A stretch of 64,000 nucleotides of DNA from Cryptomeria japonica (Eukaryota > Streptophyta > Pinopsida > Cupressales > Cupressaceae), in contig NC_081409.1 of the NCBI RefSeq assembly GCF_030272615.1, positions 19,036,260 through 19,100,259 of the forward strand, read 5' to 3'. The notes beneath the pieces were generated by a model. The model saw nothing but the letters and a program-made list of their open reading frames with translations. It was not told the DNA's origin and did not search any database. Positions 45,170 through 57,872 of the stretch are shown here, piece after piece (positions within the stretch are counted from its first letter, which is position 1; every line of letters starts with the position of its first letter). The position numbers and the translations under genes are program-made.

Positions 45170-46479
45170 ATGGCTTTTGGTTCATAGATTCGACCGCGTT
45201 CGCCGATTCCAGAGGCCAGCAAAGGCAGGAGAGCCAGTAAGTACCACAAAACCTCCTTGTACTTTGATGCATTTATTGTTGTCATTAATGCATGCTAGGT
45301 AATGTAATAAATGCGCGTTTATGTCAGGAAAACACGTTTGTGTCCAAAAATGTGAATTTGTGTCTTCTAGGTCAAATTGGCAGTTCTGTGATGAACATAT
45401 GCTGTCGATTGGATAAGCTGCTGAGAGGATACACTCAAGTAGGTCCTCTAGGGAAGACTAGGATAGCAAATAGGGCTAGGATTGACAATTTTGTGATAGA
45501 ACATACGTTGCCAATTAGGAAACTAGTCAAGAGGATTCACTCAAGCAGAGGCCCTAGGATAGGATAGATCAAGGCACTTTGTGATGAACAGTGAGTACCA
45601 AGATATAGTACTTTGTGATGAACAGAGAGTACTAAAATATGAGCAGCACTTTGTGATGAACAGTGAGTGAAAATGTGAGCAGCACTTTGTGATGAACAGG
45701 GAGTGCAAATGTGAGCAGCACTTTGTGATGAACAGTGAGTGTCACACACATAGTACTTTGTGATGAACAGGGAGTACTACTAGGATAAATAGCAACACTT
45801 TGTGATGAAAAGGGAGTGTCACTAGGATAGATAACCATATGTACTTAGATAAAGCGTAGCATTTTGTGATGAACATTGAATGCCACAATGACTGACATGA
45901 TTGATTTGCTTGACTGCAGGAGTATTTGCCTATGCTGGAGTCACGGGAGAGATTCCCATCGACTCAGAGATTGCAACCTGAGCTATCCTTCGAGGACCGA
46001 GTAGCTATTGAGGCTATGGGATTGAGACATATTCCGTATGTGCCTGAGTTTCGGGCGAACATGGGATTGTTGATTGCACTAGCGGAGAGGTGGCACTCTG
46101 CGACTTGCACTTTTCATTTGCTGATGGGGGAGATGACAGTCACCCTGGAGGATTATACAGGATTCTGCAGATACCGATTGATGGGGAGATAATTCCGTAC
46201 GATCGAGACGGAGACAGGGATGCCCTTAGATGAGTGTTCTAGGATTCAGGATTAGAGATGAGGGCAGGACATGTGGCATGGGATACCATGACATGGACAG
46301 GATTAGCACTACCAACAGTGTTGGCAGGAGTTATCAGTGGGTTCCTCTGTCCAGATAGGGTGACACGAGTGGTGGTTGCAGAGGACACAGGGGCTAGGAG
46401 AGATGATCTTTGGGTGGGTCATTCTAGGGCTCAGACTCCGTTGAGGCCAGCTGGCTCCGAGGGAGGGAGTTCATCGTAG
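45170..46479 (+). pseudogene. plant mobile domain (PMD) frame, antisense in the giant element
   Basis: From 45920 the plus strand reads LPMLESRERFPSTQRL, LSFEDRVAIEAMGLRHIPYV, RANMGLLIALAERWHSATCT and FHLLMGEMTVTLED: the start of a plant mobile domain (consensus GLLxALVERWRPETHTFHLPxGEMTVTLxDV). A one-base shift near 46155 moves it to a frame with an IPIDG-like motif, two premature stops (about 46226 and 46235) and a tail to 46479. Exon 2 is preceded by ACTGCAG (45913-45919), and a GTAAGT donor lies at 45237; the upstream frame open into that donor joins in phase. The middle of the usual ~350-residue domain is missing. PMD proteins occur in plants both as silencing factors (MAIN/MAIL) and inside transposons. 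The domain call is from motifs only. Confidence 0.7.
45575..45890 (+). repeat. minisatellite in the candidate PMD intron
   Basis: About eight imperfect copies, 35-60 bp apart, of ACTTTGTGATGAACAGTGAG with variable spacers. An older, longer-period pair with the same core (TTCTGTGATGAACATA, TTTTGTGATAGAACATA) precedes it at 45380-45520. Confidence 0.9.
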
Positions 46480-48330
<1,851 letters not shown>

Positions 48331-48600
48331 CCAAAGAGCTATATGTAAAACTTGCAAAGGTGCATGTTGTTGATAGGATCCTCCAAAGGTTCACCTTAAG
48401 TAGTTGAGAGCTGATATGCCCCAGATCCATATGCTGTTGTAATGATGTAAGGACCAAGCCAATTTGGTTCGAACTTGCCCTTCTTCTCTCTGTCTTGCTG
48501 ATTTTTGGAATTTTCTTTGAGAACTAAGTCGCCTACCTCAAATGTGCGAGGCTTGACTTTATGATTGTAGCTGCATTGTTCCTTGACTGAATGATGTGTA
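48331..48600 (-). pseudogene. integrase C-terminal tail of the giant element
   Basis: Minus strand: CSYNHKVKPRTFEVGDLVLK, then ENSKNQQDREKKGKFEPNWL, GPYIITTAYGSGAYQLS, EPLEDPINNMHLCKFYI. It is homologous to 43490-43760 in the older remnant. It directly follows the protease-linker frame, so about 3 kb of pol (RT, RNase H, integrase core) has been deleted at a junction near 48600. Confidence 0.75.
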
Positions 48601-48602
48601 TC

Positions 48603-50064
48603 TCAAGTGACTGTCTTCCTTGCTGAAGGAATTGAGATAGAATTACTAGTCTGTGGACTACGTAGGCCTGTATGCGTGTCACCTAAAGAAGTTTGGGCAT
48701 CCCTGATAACAAAGTCCTTTGAGGAAGATCCATTAAAGGTCCATGATGTATTGCCAGAAGGGAAAGGATGTGTGGAACAAGTAGATGAGTTATGAAGGCT
48801 TATGACTGTGAAAAGAAGTGAAAGTAGGATAGCATGATGGAGACTTAGGATCAACAAGTATGCTTTTTGACTTGAAATTTTAGAACTTTTGCCCCCAGTT
48901 ATTTTGATATTAGGGGAGATCAACTCTTTCTCTTTCTGCTTCATAGGATTTTTATCCTTGACCTTGATTTTTGCAGAGTCCAGTAGCTTTTGATTTTGAT
49001 TTGGACTAAAGGACTTTTCTTTATTATTGACTTTTATATTTTTCTTTTCAAAGCTTGATTCTTGATCCCCAATGACTAAGGGCTTTTGTGATTCTTGTTG
49101 ATCCAATTCTGGAAGTGGAGTGGAAATGGAATGAGTGGATGATATGGTAAAGCTATGTGAGTTCTCAAGAGGGCTGGCGATACGCTTAATAGATTGTTCA
49201 TTGGAACCACTCTTAGGACTATTGATATCAAGAGTTGCTTGCACCACTAGAGGAGATTTGTAGTAAGACTTAGTAGCCACAACACTAGGTGGTTCACACC
49301 CAATTCCTTGACATTGCAAATTGTTTGTAGATTGTTCATGTTGACTGAATACCTTAGGAGATAGTGGGAGTTGATCAACATGAAAGATATACTCACCACA
49401 TCCCAGGTCTTTAACCTTGAATTTTTCTTTGAGCTCTGCTTGCTTTGATGTAGAAGGCTTCAAGGATTTTGGATCCACATATGTTGATGAAGGAATAGCT
49501 TCTCGATTGACTGGGATTGTTATTTCTGATCGAGGTTACAAATTGTTGCAATATATGAATGGATTTGGATCCGCTTTGATGGTCACTTCAACTCCATTGT
49601 GTGGAAGCTTGATACATCGATGATATGTAGATGGTACTGCGCTCATCTCATGAATCCAAGGATGTCCTAGCAATATGTTGTATGTGAGATCCAAGTCTAG
49701 GACTTGACAAACCACATCCTTTGTAACTGGCCCAACTCTGAGAGGTAAGGTGACTGTACCCTTGGATGAACGCTCTTCATCATCATATGCTTTGATGGTA
49801 ATTTTGTTTGTAGAATTCACAGCTTTGTCGGAATATCCCAATTGTTTAATTGTGCTCAATGTACAAATGTTTAGACCAGCTCCTCCATCTATCAGGACTC
49901 GTTTTATTCGATGTTTGTGTATGAAGGCTTCAATGTGTAGTGGTGCATTATGTGGCTGACTTATGCAGGTGTCATCGGCTTCTGTGAAAGTAAGGGAGTG
50001 TGGAATGGAAAGGTATCCCACCATGGCTTGAAACTGGTCCACGTTCAGATCAGTAGGAATGATA
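48603..50064 (-). pseudogene. protease and linker of the giant element
   Basis: Host sequence starts at 50064, beside the nested element. It reads PTDLNVDQFQAMVGYLSIPH, SLTFTEADD, then the protease core RVLIDGGAGLNICTLSTIKQ and NILLGHPWIHEM, ending in KLPHNGVEVTIKADPNPF. One in-frame TAA (49536-49538) interrupts. The same frame then continues for 291 codons (49478-48603) through KEKFKVKDLGCGEY, a Ser/Lys-rich linker, and a hydrophobic stretch (about 48800-48870, AYLLILSLHHAILLSLLFTV) near its end. Protease would cleave the gag-pol polyprotein. It belongs in one coding unit with gag at 60258-57873. Confidence 0.8.
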
Positions 50065-50065
50065 G

Positions 50066-51288
50066 TGTAGCGTCCTAAAATTGTGACACTTGCAATTTCG
50101 ACTGCATTTGGGTCTTCACGATGGTGATGCAACACAGAACCTGAATGGAGACCCCGAAACTTGTTCATGACACCAAAAACTGCATTTTTCAGCACCCTGG
50201 CCTGATCCTCCTTACACCCTGCTGTCCCTGGAGGTGGGACCATGGTGCCCAACACCCTGGTCCCCCAGGACCATGGCGCCCAATGCCCTGGTCCCTGGCC
50301 CTATTTTGGGCCCGGTCTCTTATGGGGCTTCGGGTCTTTAAGTTTGCAAATTGGAAAATAATCTTCCCAGGTCGGCCTAAGGTCGGGAAAATCAGTCTTT
50401 TAATCCTAATTGGCAAGTATATAAACTACATTTCCTCTCTCAAAAAGGGAGGAGGACATATGTGTGCAAAAAAAGGCGGAAGCGATATTCAAACATTCAA
50501 GCATTCAAGCATTCCTTCAAGCAATTGATCATTCTAAGTCTCCATTCAAGGCTAAGTGTTGCATTCAAGACAAGGATTCAACCATTGAAGAGGAGATCAC
50601 TTACAACACATTACATGCTACATACATTACACCTTCGCATGTAAGAATACAAACATTCTTACAACAAGGTATCAGTACTTGTTTACATTACAAACATTTA
50701 CATTTACAACATTCTCATTTCTTGGTTAATTCCAAAACTGGGGTTTGACCTAAAGGCAAACCCCTCATCCCTAACCCCCCAATCGTCCTCTCTTTTCTGT
50801 GTGTAGGTTGCAGGTACGCGGCTGTAATTGAAGATCTGGAATCCTTGTGCAGAGACGAACAGATCCCCCTTCGTTTCGCGGATTTTTCGGAGGACCGTGT
50901 GCACGCAGGGTGCCATCGTCCCATCAACTTTCGCTCAAATTTGCAGAATAGCACCATCTCAACATTTTACTGCTAATTCCAGGTCCGCAGCTTCATCCCA
51001 TATCCCTATCTCTGTTTATAAGCAAATCTTTCCTACTTTACATGCATTCCTAGTTCAATCTTTCTATCTACATTCTTTACAAAAGAGGGTATCCTTGCTA
51101 TCACAACCCTTGAAACTCATTTAGAATCCAATCTTGCATAACGTGGGATTGGATCTTGTGGGTTTCAACCCCTCTTTTGAATGTAAAGTTTCTCCCAAGT
51201 GAAAACCATCAACCCTAGTGACTCTCCCTTCTCTCTCCTCGGAGTTGGGGAGGGGAGAACGACTAGGGTTCGATTTTTCCGCTTTACA
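50066..51288 (+). repeat. 5' LTR of the nested element
   Basis: Begins TGTAGCGTCC and ends GCTTTACA. Contains a duplicated GGACCATGG-GCCC / CCTGGTCC motif near 50236-50300. Short ORFs here recur in the other LTR and are not genes. Confidence 0.9.
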
Positions 51289-52562
51289 TTTTGGTGAACC
51301 CGACGTGAACATCCTCATTTTGATTATTCATGGTTAGATCTGAAAAATTTGCTTCCTTAATTACATTTCCATGTTTGATCTTTTGCAAAATTTAGAGGTT
51401 GATTGCATAAAAACCCTAAAATTTTCTTTTTAGTAATTAAGCTTGTGAAATGTTTAATTGTTAATGCTTGTTTCAGATCTACCCTTCTATTGCAAATTGT
51501 CAATTCATATTTGTGCTTTAATTCTGAAAATTAAGTGGTTAAGTGTCAAAACCCTAATTTTTAAAACCTTCTTGATTCAACCTTTGACTGATAATTTGAC
51601 TGATCAAAACACCTCCAAATCGGCTGTAATTTTGGATTCCGCAATATAATCACAATATCTTTCATCCCTGAAAATTTGGAAAAAAGTTGCGAGGACCGTG
51701 TGCATCCCGAGCGCCATCGTCCCCGACATTTTTTCCAAAATTTCGGGAGCTAGATCTTACTGTATTTTTCTGCTAAAATCCAGAATTTTGGCTCATTTTA
51801 TCAATTTCAACACTATCAAAATTAAAGTCAAAGTTGGTCTAGCGATTGCTTGGTTTAAGGCTTCTAATCATTCAAAAATCATTGAAATTAAAATTCATAT
51901 CAAAATTGTGTTTCTTACAGTCCTAAATCTGAAAAGTGTGTTAGCATTCATTCAAAATTTCAGTGCTTTATTCAAATTTTTGCAGTTTGTGACTTTTGAA
52001 ATTAAGTGTCTAATTGCGATAACCTTGATTTCCACTTTCAAATTTGAATTTTGCGTGAAATTGAGTCAACTTTTAAATTTCAAAACTTGCATTGCTTTTA
52101 GTATTCCCTCTAAAATCATAAAATTCAAAATTTCAGTTTCCCTCTCTTTTTCAAAATTCAAAATTTACAGTTTTCAACAATCTTGGTAGGGTTCAATTTC
52201 GAGATTGCAACTTTAATTTGACCTATCTACAGATCGTAAAATCACTCAATTTTTTCAGATTAGCTTTAAAATCATCATAACTTTCATCCCTGAAAATTTT
52301 GAAAAAAGTTGCGAGGACCGTGTGCACTCCATTCGCCACGGTCCTGGACATTTTTTCTGAAATTTTGGGAGATTGTCCTGATTGCATTTTACAGCTTAAA
52401 TCTAGGAGATTGGCTGATTTTATTGAAATTTGCTACCTCTAAAATTCAAAATCTTCTCTCTCTCTTTAGTGCATGATTTTTACAACAATAAGTCCTACTT
52501 ACACTATTCCCATTAGATGAAGCCTTAGAATTAAGTCTTTCCAAGGTGTAATTACCGAGGAG
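51289..52562 (+). other. leader of the nested element
   Basis: Non-coding, T/A-rich. A 60-70-bp block, starting TTTCATCCCTGAAAATTT and containing GCGAGGACCGTGTGCA, occurs at 51660 and 52283, and its GGACCGTGTGCA core also lies inside the LTR at 50892. A 163-codon frame at 51698-52189 has repetitive I/K/F composition and is not gene-like. Confidence 0.6.
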
Positions 52563-55500
52563 ATGGAACCTAATTTGAATGGCCTCTTTAATGAGGACAT
52601 GGGTAATTCCTCTAATCCTCTTAATGATGAAGAAGCTCTCCATGAGGTTTCTGTAGAACAACTTTTGAAATTGGATAACCAATTTAATGATTTTCGACAA
52701 TGGATGTCTCAAGAATACCCCGATAGCGAAGCTCTTTCATTAATTGAGGGTCTAAAGCGTATGGTTCAAAGTGATAAGAATGGAATTGATATTTTGCGTG
52801 GTATTGCACACATTGTGGATTCGAATGTGATGCCTATGAAAAGTTGTGTCGAATCCTTAGGTTATACACAACCTCCTACTCAAGTCAATCATTCTATTCC
52901 TTTGACGACTCCTATTGCTAGTATACCTACTTTTACATCAAACATAATGACTACTTCAACACAAGATATTCCCCCTATGATCACCAGTCATGGGGGCAAT
53001 CCCTCTTCTTCAATCAACCCTCTTCCTTCATTCAATCCAAATTCTTCATTCATTCCTTCAATAAGTGTTCCTATTATATCACCACAAATGAACATGACGC
53101 AAGGGGGCAATTCATTTAACCCTTCCATTCCTCCTTGTAGTGTTCCTCCTGTCCAATCATCTCCTATGACTAACTATCATAGTGTCCCACCACCTTACTC
53201 TCTAACTTCTTTCAATAACATAACACCTCCTTCGCAATCTAACACGTCTAATATGAATTCTTCGACTGAAGCAACCATTAACAATCTTGCACAAACTGTC
53301 TCTTCTTTACAGCAACAAATTGCCTCTATGAATCAATCTAAGTTTAGTGTGCCCACATTTGATGTTGCGAGCCCACTTTCTCTTGACATTGTTCGAGCTA
53401 TCCCCCCTAAACATGTTGAAATTCCGCATTTGGAGCTTTATAATGGTAAGGGTGATCCTCTAACACATGTTAAGACCTTTCAAACAATATGTATCGATTT
53501 TGCTTATGACCAAAGGTTGCTTGCAAAACTGTTTACTAGAACATTAAGAGATAAAGCCCTACAATGGTATTGCTCGTTGCTTTCCTATTCTATTACTTCT
53601 TTCGAACAACTTGCAAATGCTTTCATTCAACAATTTCAAAACAATATAAGTCCTAAAGTTACTTTGATTGATTTAATGCATTGTAAACAAGGTGTTAAAG
53701 AAAAAGTGATTGATTTCATTGGTAGATATAAGCATTTGTATGCTCAAATTTCCTTTCCAGTGCCTGACAATGATATTCAAAGAATCTTTATTTATAATTT
53801 AAAAAAAGATATTAGAGAAAAACTCCTATTTTCTGAGTTTACTTCTTTCCAACAGTTGTGCGCAACTCTTCACAATTATCAACTAACTGTGAGTCAAATG
53901 GAACAAGCAAATCCTATGGCTCTGGGTGATAAGGGTGATAGTAGTCAACAACCATTTGGGAAGTTTAAACCGAACATAGAGTCCATTAAATTCAATGAAA
54001 ACATCATCAACAACAATGTAAATGCAGCATCAGGTGTGCCTCCTATTTCTAAGTTTTTCAAGAAAGAAAGAAAGTTTACTCCTTTGAATGAATCATTGCA
54101 TAGTATTATGAATAAGTTATTGGAACAAAATGTGCTTACTCTTCCTCCTATAAGGCAAATAGATCCTGCAAAGATTAATTCACCCTATTTTGATAACAAA
54201 TCTTTTTGTCAATTTCATCGTCATCCTAGGCATGATACTGAAAAATGTTTTGCTTTAAAGGGTAAAATTCAAGATTTGATTGATAATAATACTATCTCTG
54301 TTTCTGGTGTGAATGATAAAGGCAACACATCTGTAGCTCCTCCTAACCAAAATCTTAAGATTTTTACTGATCCATTACCTTCTCATACCTCTAATGCGAT
54401 TGATACTAATGATTCCTCTGTCTCACCTGATGATCTTGTGTCCATGACTCCGAATGTGATTAACTTTGTGGAACAACAGAAAATCCCTAAAGAACCTTCC
54501 ATCACCTTTGATTCTAGTGAAACTATCAGGGCACCTGATGGTCCTTTATATATAGTTGCAAAAGTCAAGAATACACCTTGCCATGGAGTGCTTATTGATC
54601 CTTCTTGCATGGTTAATGTCATTACTGAAGAATTTCTTTTTACTTTGCAATTGAATCAAGTGATTTATGACGAAACAAATGTGGTTGTGAAGCTATTTGA
54701 TGCATTTTCTTCTCCTGCAATTGGTTCTATTACATTACCTATTGAGGTCCATAACAAATCCCTTGATGTGGACTTTGCTATTATTCCATCATCTAAACAA
54801 TTTCGTGTGAAGCTAGGCTATCCTTGGCTATCTTCCATGAAAGCTATTGCTTCTCCTATTCATAAGTGTTTGAAATTTCTCCATAATGGTGAAGTTGTTA
54901 CTGTCAATCATAGTCTCTTTAAACCTGCTGAAAGAACTTCTAGTGTTCCTATTAATTACTTTTGGCCTAAACAATTCCAATCTCTTCCACCGCGAAGTGA
55001 TCATCTTTTCAAATCTTATCAAAAGTGGAAAAAAGATATGATCCTATCTCTAAGTGAACCTAGAACACCCAAACTTGACATTCCTATCATTCTTGAGAAG
55101 GAAGTTCTTCCTTTGAAAGATAAAACTAATGTCTTTCCTCAAGAAGACTCCCAACCCATTCCTATGAATGTGACTATGCCTATATCTAATAAACTTCCTA
55201 AAAGTAGACCTATAGCTCCTCGTCATGATGGACTTGGTCTCCTTCCTAAACCGAATATTCCTCCTTTGTATGGAGTAGTTCCTCCTCCTTCCTCTTATGG
55301 AGAGAAGAGACCTTCCTCTTCTCCTATTGTTCAACCTAAGAGACCAAAACCTAAACACCCAAGTGATAAGGATGAGAACAATCTTCTCAACTTCCTACTA
55401 AGACTAGACGAAATCGTTCTGCACGTGAACGTCGATGAAAGCGTCGTCTTAGAGCTCAGGCAGCTGCTTCTCAAACTTTGCAATCCCCAAAAACACCTTC

Positions 55501-55873
55501 AGCTAGTATTATTCCATTTTCTCCTTAGCCAAAAATTGAGCCAAAATCTCCTAAACATAAGATGCATGATCGTCTTGATCCTGTGCGAGTTAAAGATCCT
55601 ATTTTTATAAATCTTGAGGATGATATAGATGAAAATGTTATTCATGATGAAAATGTTACTCCTGTTCATTCCGATAGTGAATATGAATATGTTGATGTTG
55701 ATAACCATTTATCTAACGCATTTTCTAAAGCACTTATCCTAGCTCCTAGACAAGAACACCGTGGCTTGGGGTATGAACATAGCCCTTGTTTGGATCTTGT
55801 GATAGCTCCATCTACTGTGTTGGATGTTCCTCCTTTAGTGTGTTTCCTACCTTCCCGAAATATTGATCAGTAA
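52563..55873 (+). pseudogene. gag-protease of the nested element
   Basis: 1,015 open codons from ATG 52563. N-terminal Ser/Pro/Asn-rich region (to about residue 280). Retrotransposon gag core about 290-440 (LYNGKGDPLTHVKTF, KALQWY, FIQQFQNNI, VIDFIGRYKHLY). Zinc-finger-like CQFHRHPRHDTEKC at about 547. Aspartic-protease fold about 670-760, with GVLIDPSCMVNVI where the family has D-[ST/G]-G, so the catalytic motif is altered, and LGYPWLSSMKA. The frame drifts at about 55370: the true continuation lies two bases on, holds a TGA and a TAG, and reads openly again from 55562 to 55873 (DRLDPVRVKDPIF, HRGLGYEHSP). It probably packages element RNA. Confidence 0.85.
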
Positions 55874-56647
55874 GATCGGGGGGTAGATGACGTGCTAGAC
55901 TAGTTTCATTAGCATAGCAGATTCTCTCCTCCTCTCTTTTGTTACTTCTTCTATGTGTTATTCTCATTCTTCTATTTGTTGTCCTTAGTGTTGTCTACTT
56001 GAGGACGATGCAAAGCATTGAGATCTTTTGGTCTCTCTCATGTTGACTCAAAAGACACATGTGTTCCCTTCTTCTAGGTGACCTTCCTTGATTGGGGAAT
56101 GAAGAACAATTATGCATACATACATATGATATACATGAATTATCATACAGCATACTGACCCCAAGGAAAGCGAAGTCACCTTGTGCTTTGTGTTTTGTAT
56201 CTATTATCCTTGGTCTTATCTCACACTTGGGGGATAAATCCTTGTGATAACGTGCTCCTTTCCCTTCTCATTTCTTATATGTATCACTACCTTAAAGCAA
56301 TCACCCCCGATGAGGCATGTGCAATCGCTTTAACGTAGGGGGGCATACATCCCGTTCATATCTTTTCAAGATACTTGAAAATTTCTTGACAAATTTAGCT
56401 TTGCCTTGAAAATTTTTGATATCTTTCTTGCATGACTCATAGTGAGAGAACCTTACTACTGACAGTCATGGTTCTCCCTCGTGATCTTCCCTTTTACTTT
56501 GTCAATCGAAGTCGTAAGATCCTTAGTCCACTGGGGGCTTGGTGTATCTTGCCTCCTTGACGTGGTGAAAGTTTTTCAATGTTGTTTCCTTATACTTTAC
56601 CGGAAGAATTGGCGTACGCTTATAATCCCGCTAAAGTGGGGGCTAAA
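55874..56647 (+). other. 3' untranslated part of the nested element
   Basis: No reading frame. It contains a GAGGACGATGCAAAGC block and ends in the polypurine tract beside the 3' LTR. Pol sequences are absent. Confidence 0.7.
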
Positions 56648-57861
56648 TGTAGCGTCCTAAAATTGTGACACTTGCAATTTCGACTGCATTTGGGTCTTCA
56701 CGATGGCGATGCAACACAGAACCTGAATGGAGACCCCGAAACTTGTTCATGACACCAAAAACTGCATTTTTCAGCACCCTGGCCTGATCCTCCTTGCACC
56801 CTGCAGTCCCTGGAGGTGGGACCATGGCGCCCAGTGCCCTGGTCCTTCAGGACCATGGTGCCCAGCGCCCTGGTCCTTGGCCCTATTTTGGGCCTGGTCT
56901 CTTATGGGGCTTCGGGTCTTTAAGTTTGCAAATTGGAAAATAATCTTCCCAGGTCGGCCTAAGGTCGGGAAAATCAGTCTTTTAATCCTAATTGGCAAGT
57001 ATATAGACTACATTTCCTCTCTCAAAAAGGGAGGAGGACATATGTGTGCAAAAAAAGGCGGAAGCGATATTCAAACATTCAAGCATTCAAGCATTCCTTC
57101 AAGCAATTGATCATTCTAAGTCTCCATTCAAGGCTAAGTGTTGCATTCAAGACAAGGATTCAACCATTGAAGAGGAGATCACTTACAACACATTACATGC
57201 TACACACATTACACCTTTGCATGTAAGAATACAAACATTCTTACAACAAGGTATCAGTACTTGTTTACATTACAAACATTTACATTTACAACATTCTCAT
57301 TTCTTGGTTAATTCCAAAACTGGGGTTTGACCTAAAGGCAAACCCCTCATCCCTAACCCCCCAATCGTCCTTTCTTTTCTATGTGTAGGTTGCAGGTACG
57401 CGGCTGTAATTGAAGATCTAGAATCCTTGTGCAGAGACGAACAGATCCCCCTTCATTTCGCGGATTTTTCGGAGGACCGTGTGCACGCCGGGCACCATCG
57501 TCCCATCAACTTTCACTCAAATATGCAGAACAGCACCATCTCAACATTTTACTGCTAATTCCAGGTCCGCAGCTTCATCCCATATCCCTATCTCTATTTA
57601 TAAGCGAATCTTTCCTACTTTACATGCATTCCTAGTTCAATCTTTCTATCTACATTCTTTACAAAAGAGGGTATCCTTGCTATCACAACCCTTGAAACTC
57701 ATTTAGAATACAATCTTGCATAACGTGGGATTGGATCTTGTGGGTTTCAACCCCTCTTTTGAATGTAAAGTTTCTCCCAAGTGAAAACCATCAACCCTAG
57801 TGACTCACCCTTCTCTCTCCTCGGAGTTGGGGAGGGGAGAACGACTAGGGTTCGATTTTTC
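56648..57861 (+). repeat. 3' LTR of the nested element
   Basis: Collinear with 50066-51279. The terminal CCGCTTTACA is missing and host gag sequence follows. Confidence 0.9.
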
Positions 57862-57872
57862 TGCAGTTTCTC

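Larger units (their letters stand above)
50066..57861 (+). mobile_element. gag-protease-only LTR retrotransposon (TR-GAG-like), nested
   Basis: Plus-strand element with LTRs 50066-51288 (1,223 bp) and 56648-57861 (1,214 bp, lacking its last 9 bp). Polypurine tract AAAGTGGGGGCTAAA at 56633-56647; candidate primer site TGGTGAACCCGACG after the first LTR (from 51291). About 31 mismatches between LTRs by eye (2.6 per 100), mostly C/T and G/A. One gag-protease frame, then 0.7 kb of non-coding DNA; no RT, RNase H or integrase. It is inserted between the gag and protease parts of the giant element. No target duplication is seen, in keeping with a small deletion at its right end. Confidence 0.88.

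Noticed and set aside
50145-50528. 127-codon frame repeated at 56727-57110
   Set aside because: Same reasoning: paired LTR positions of the nested plus-strand element.
51698-52189. 163-codon plus-strand frame
   Set aside because: Low-complexity I/K/F composition in the element leader; no domain-like pattern and upstream of a clear gag.
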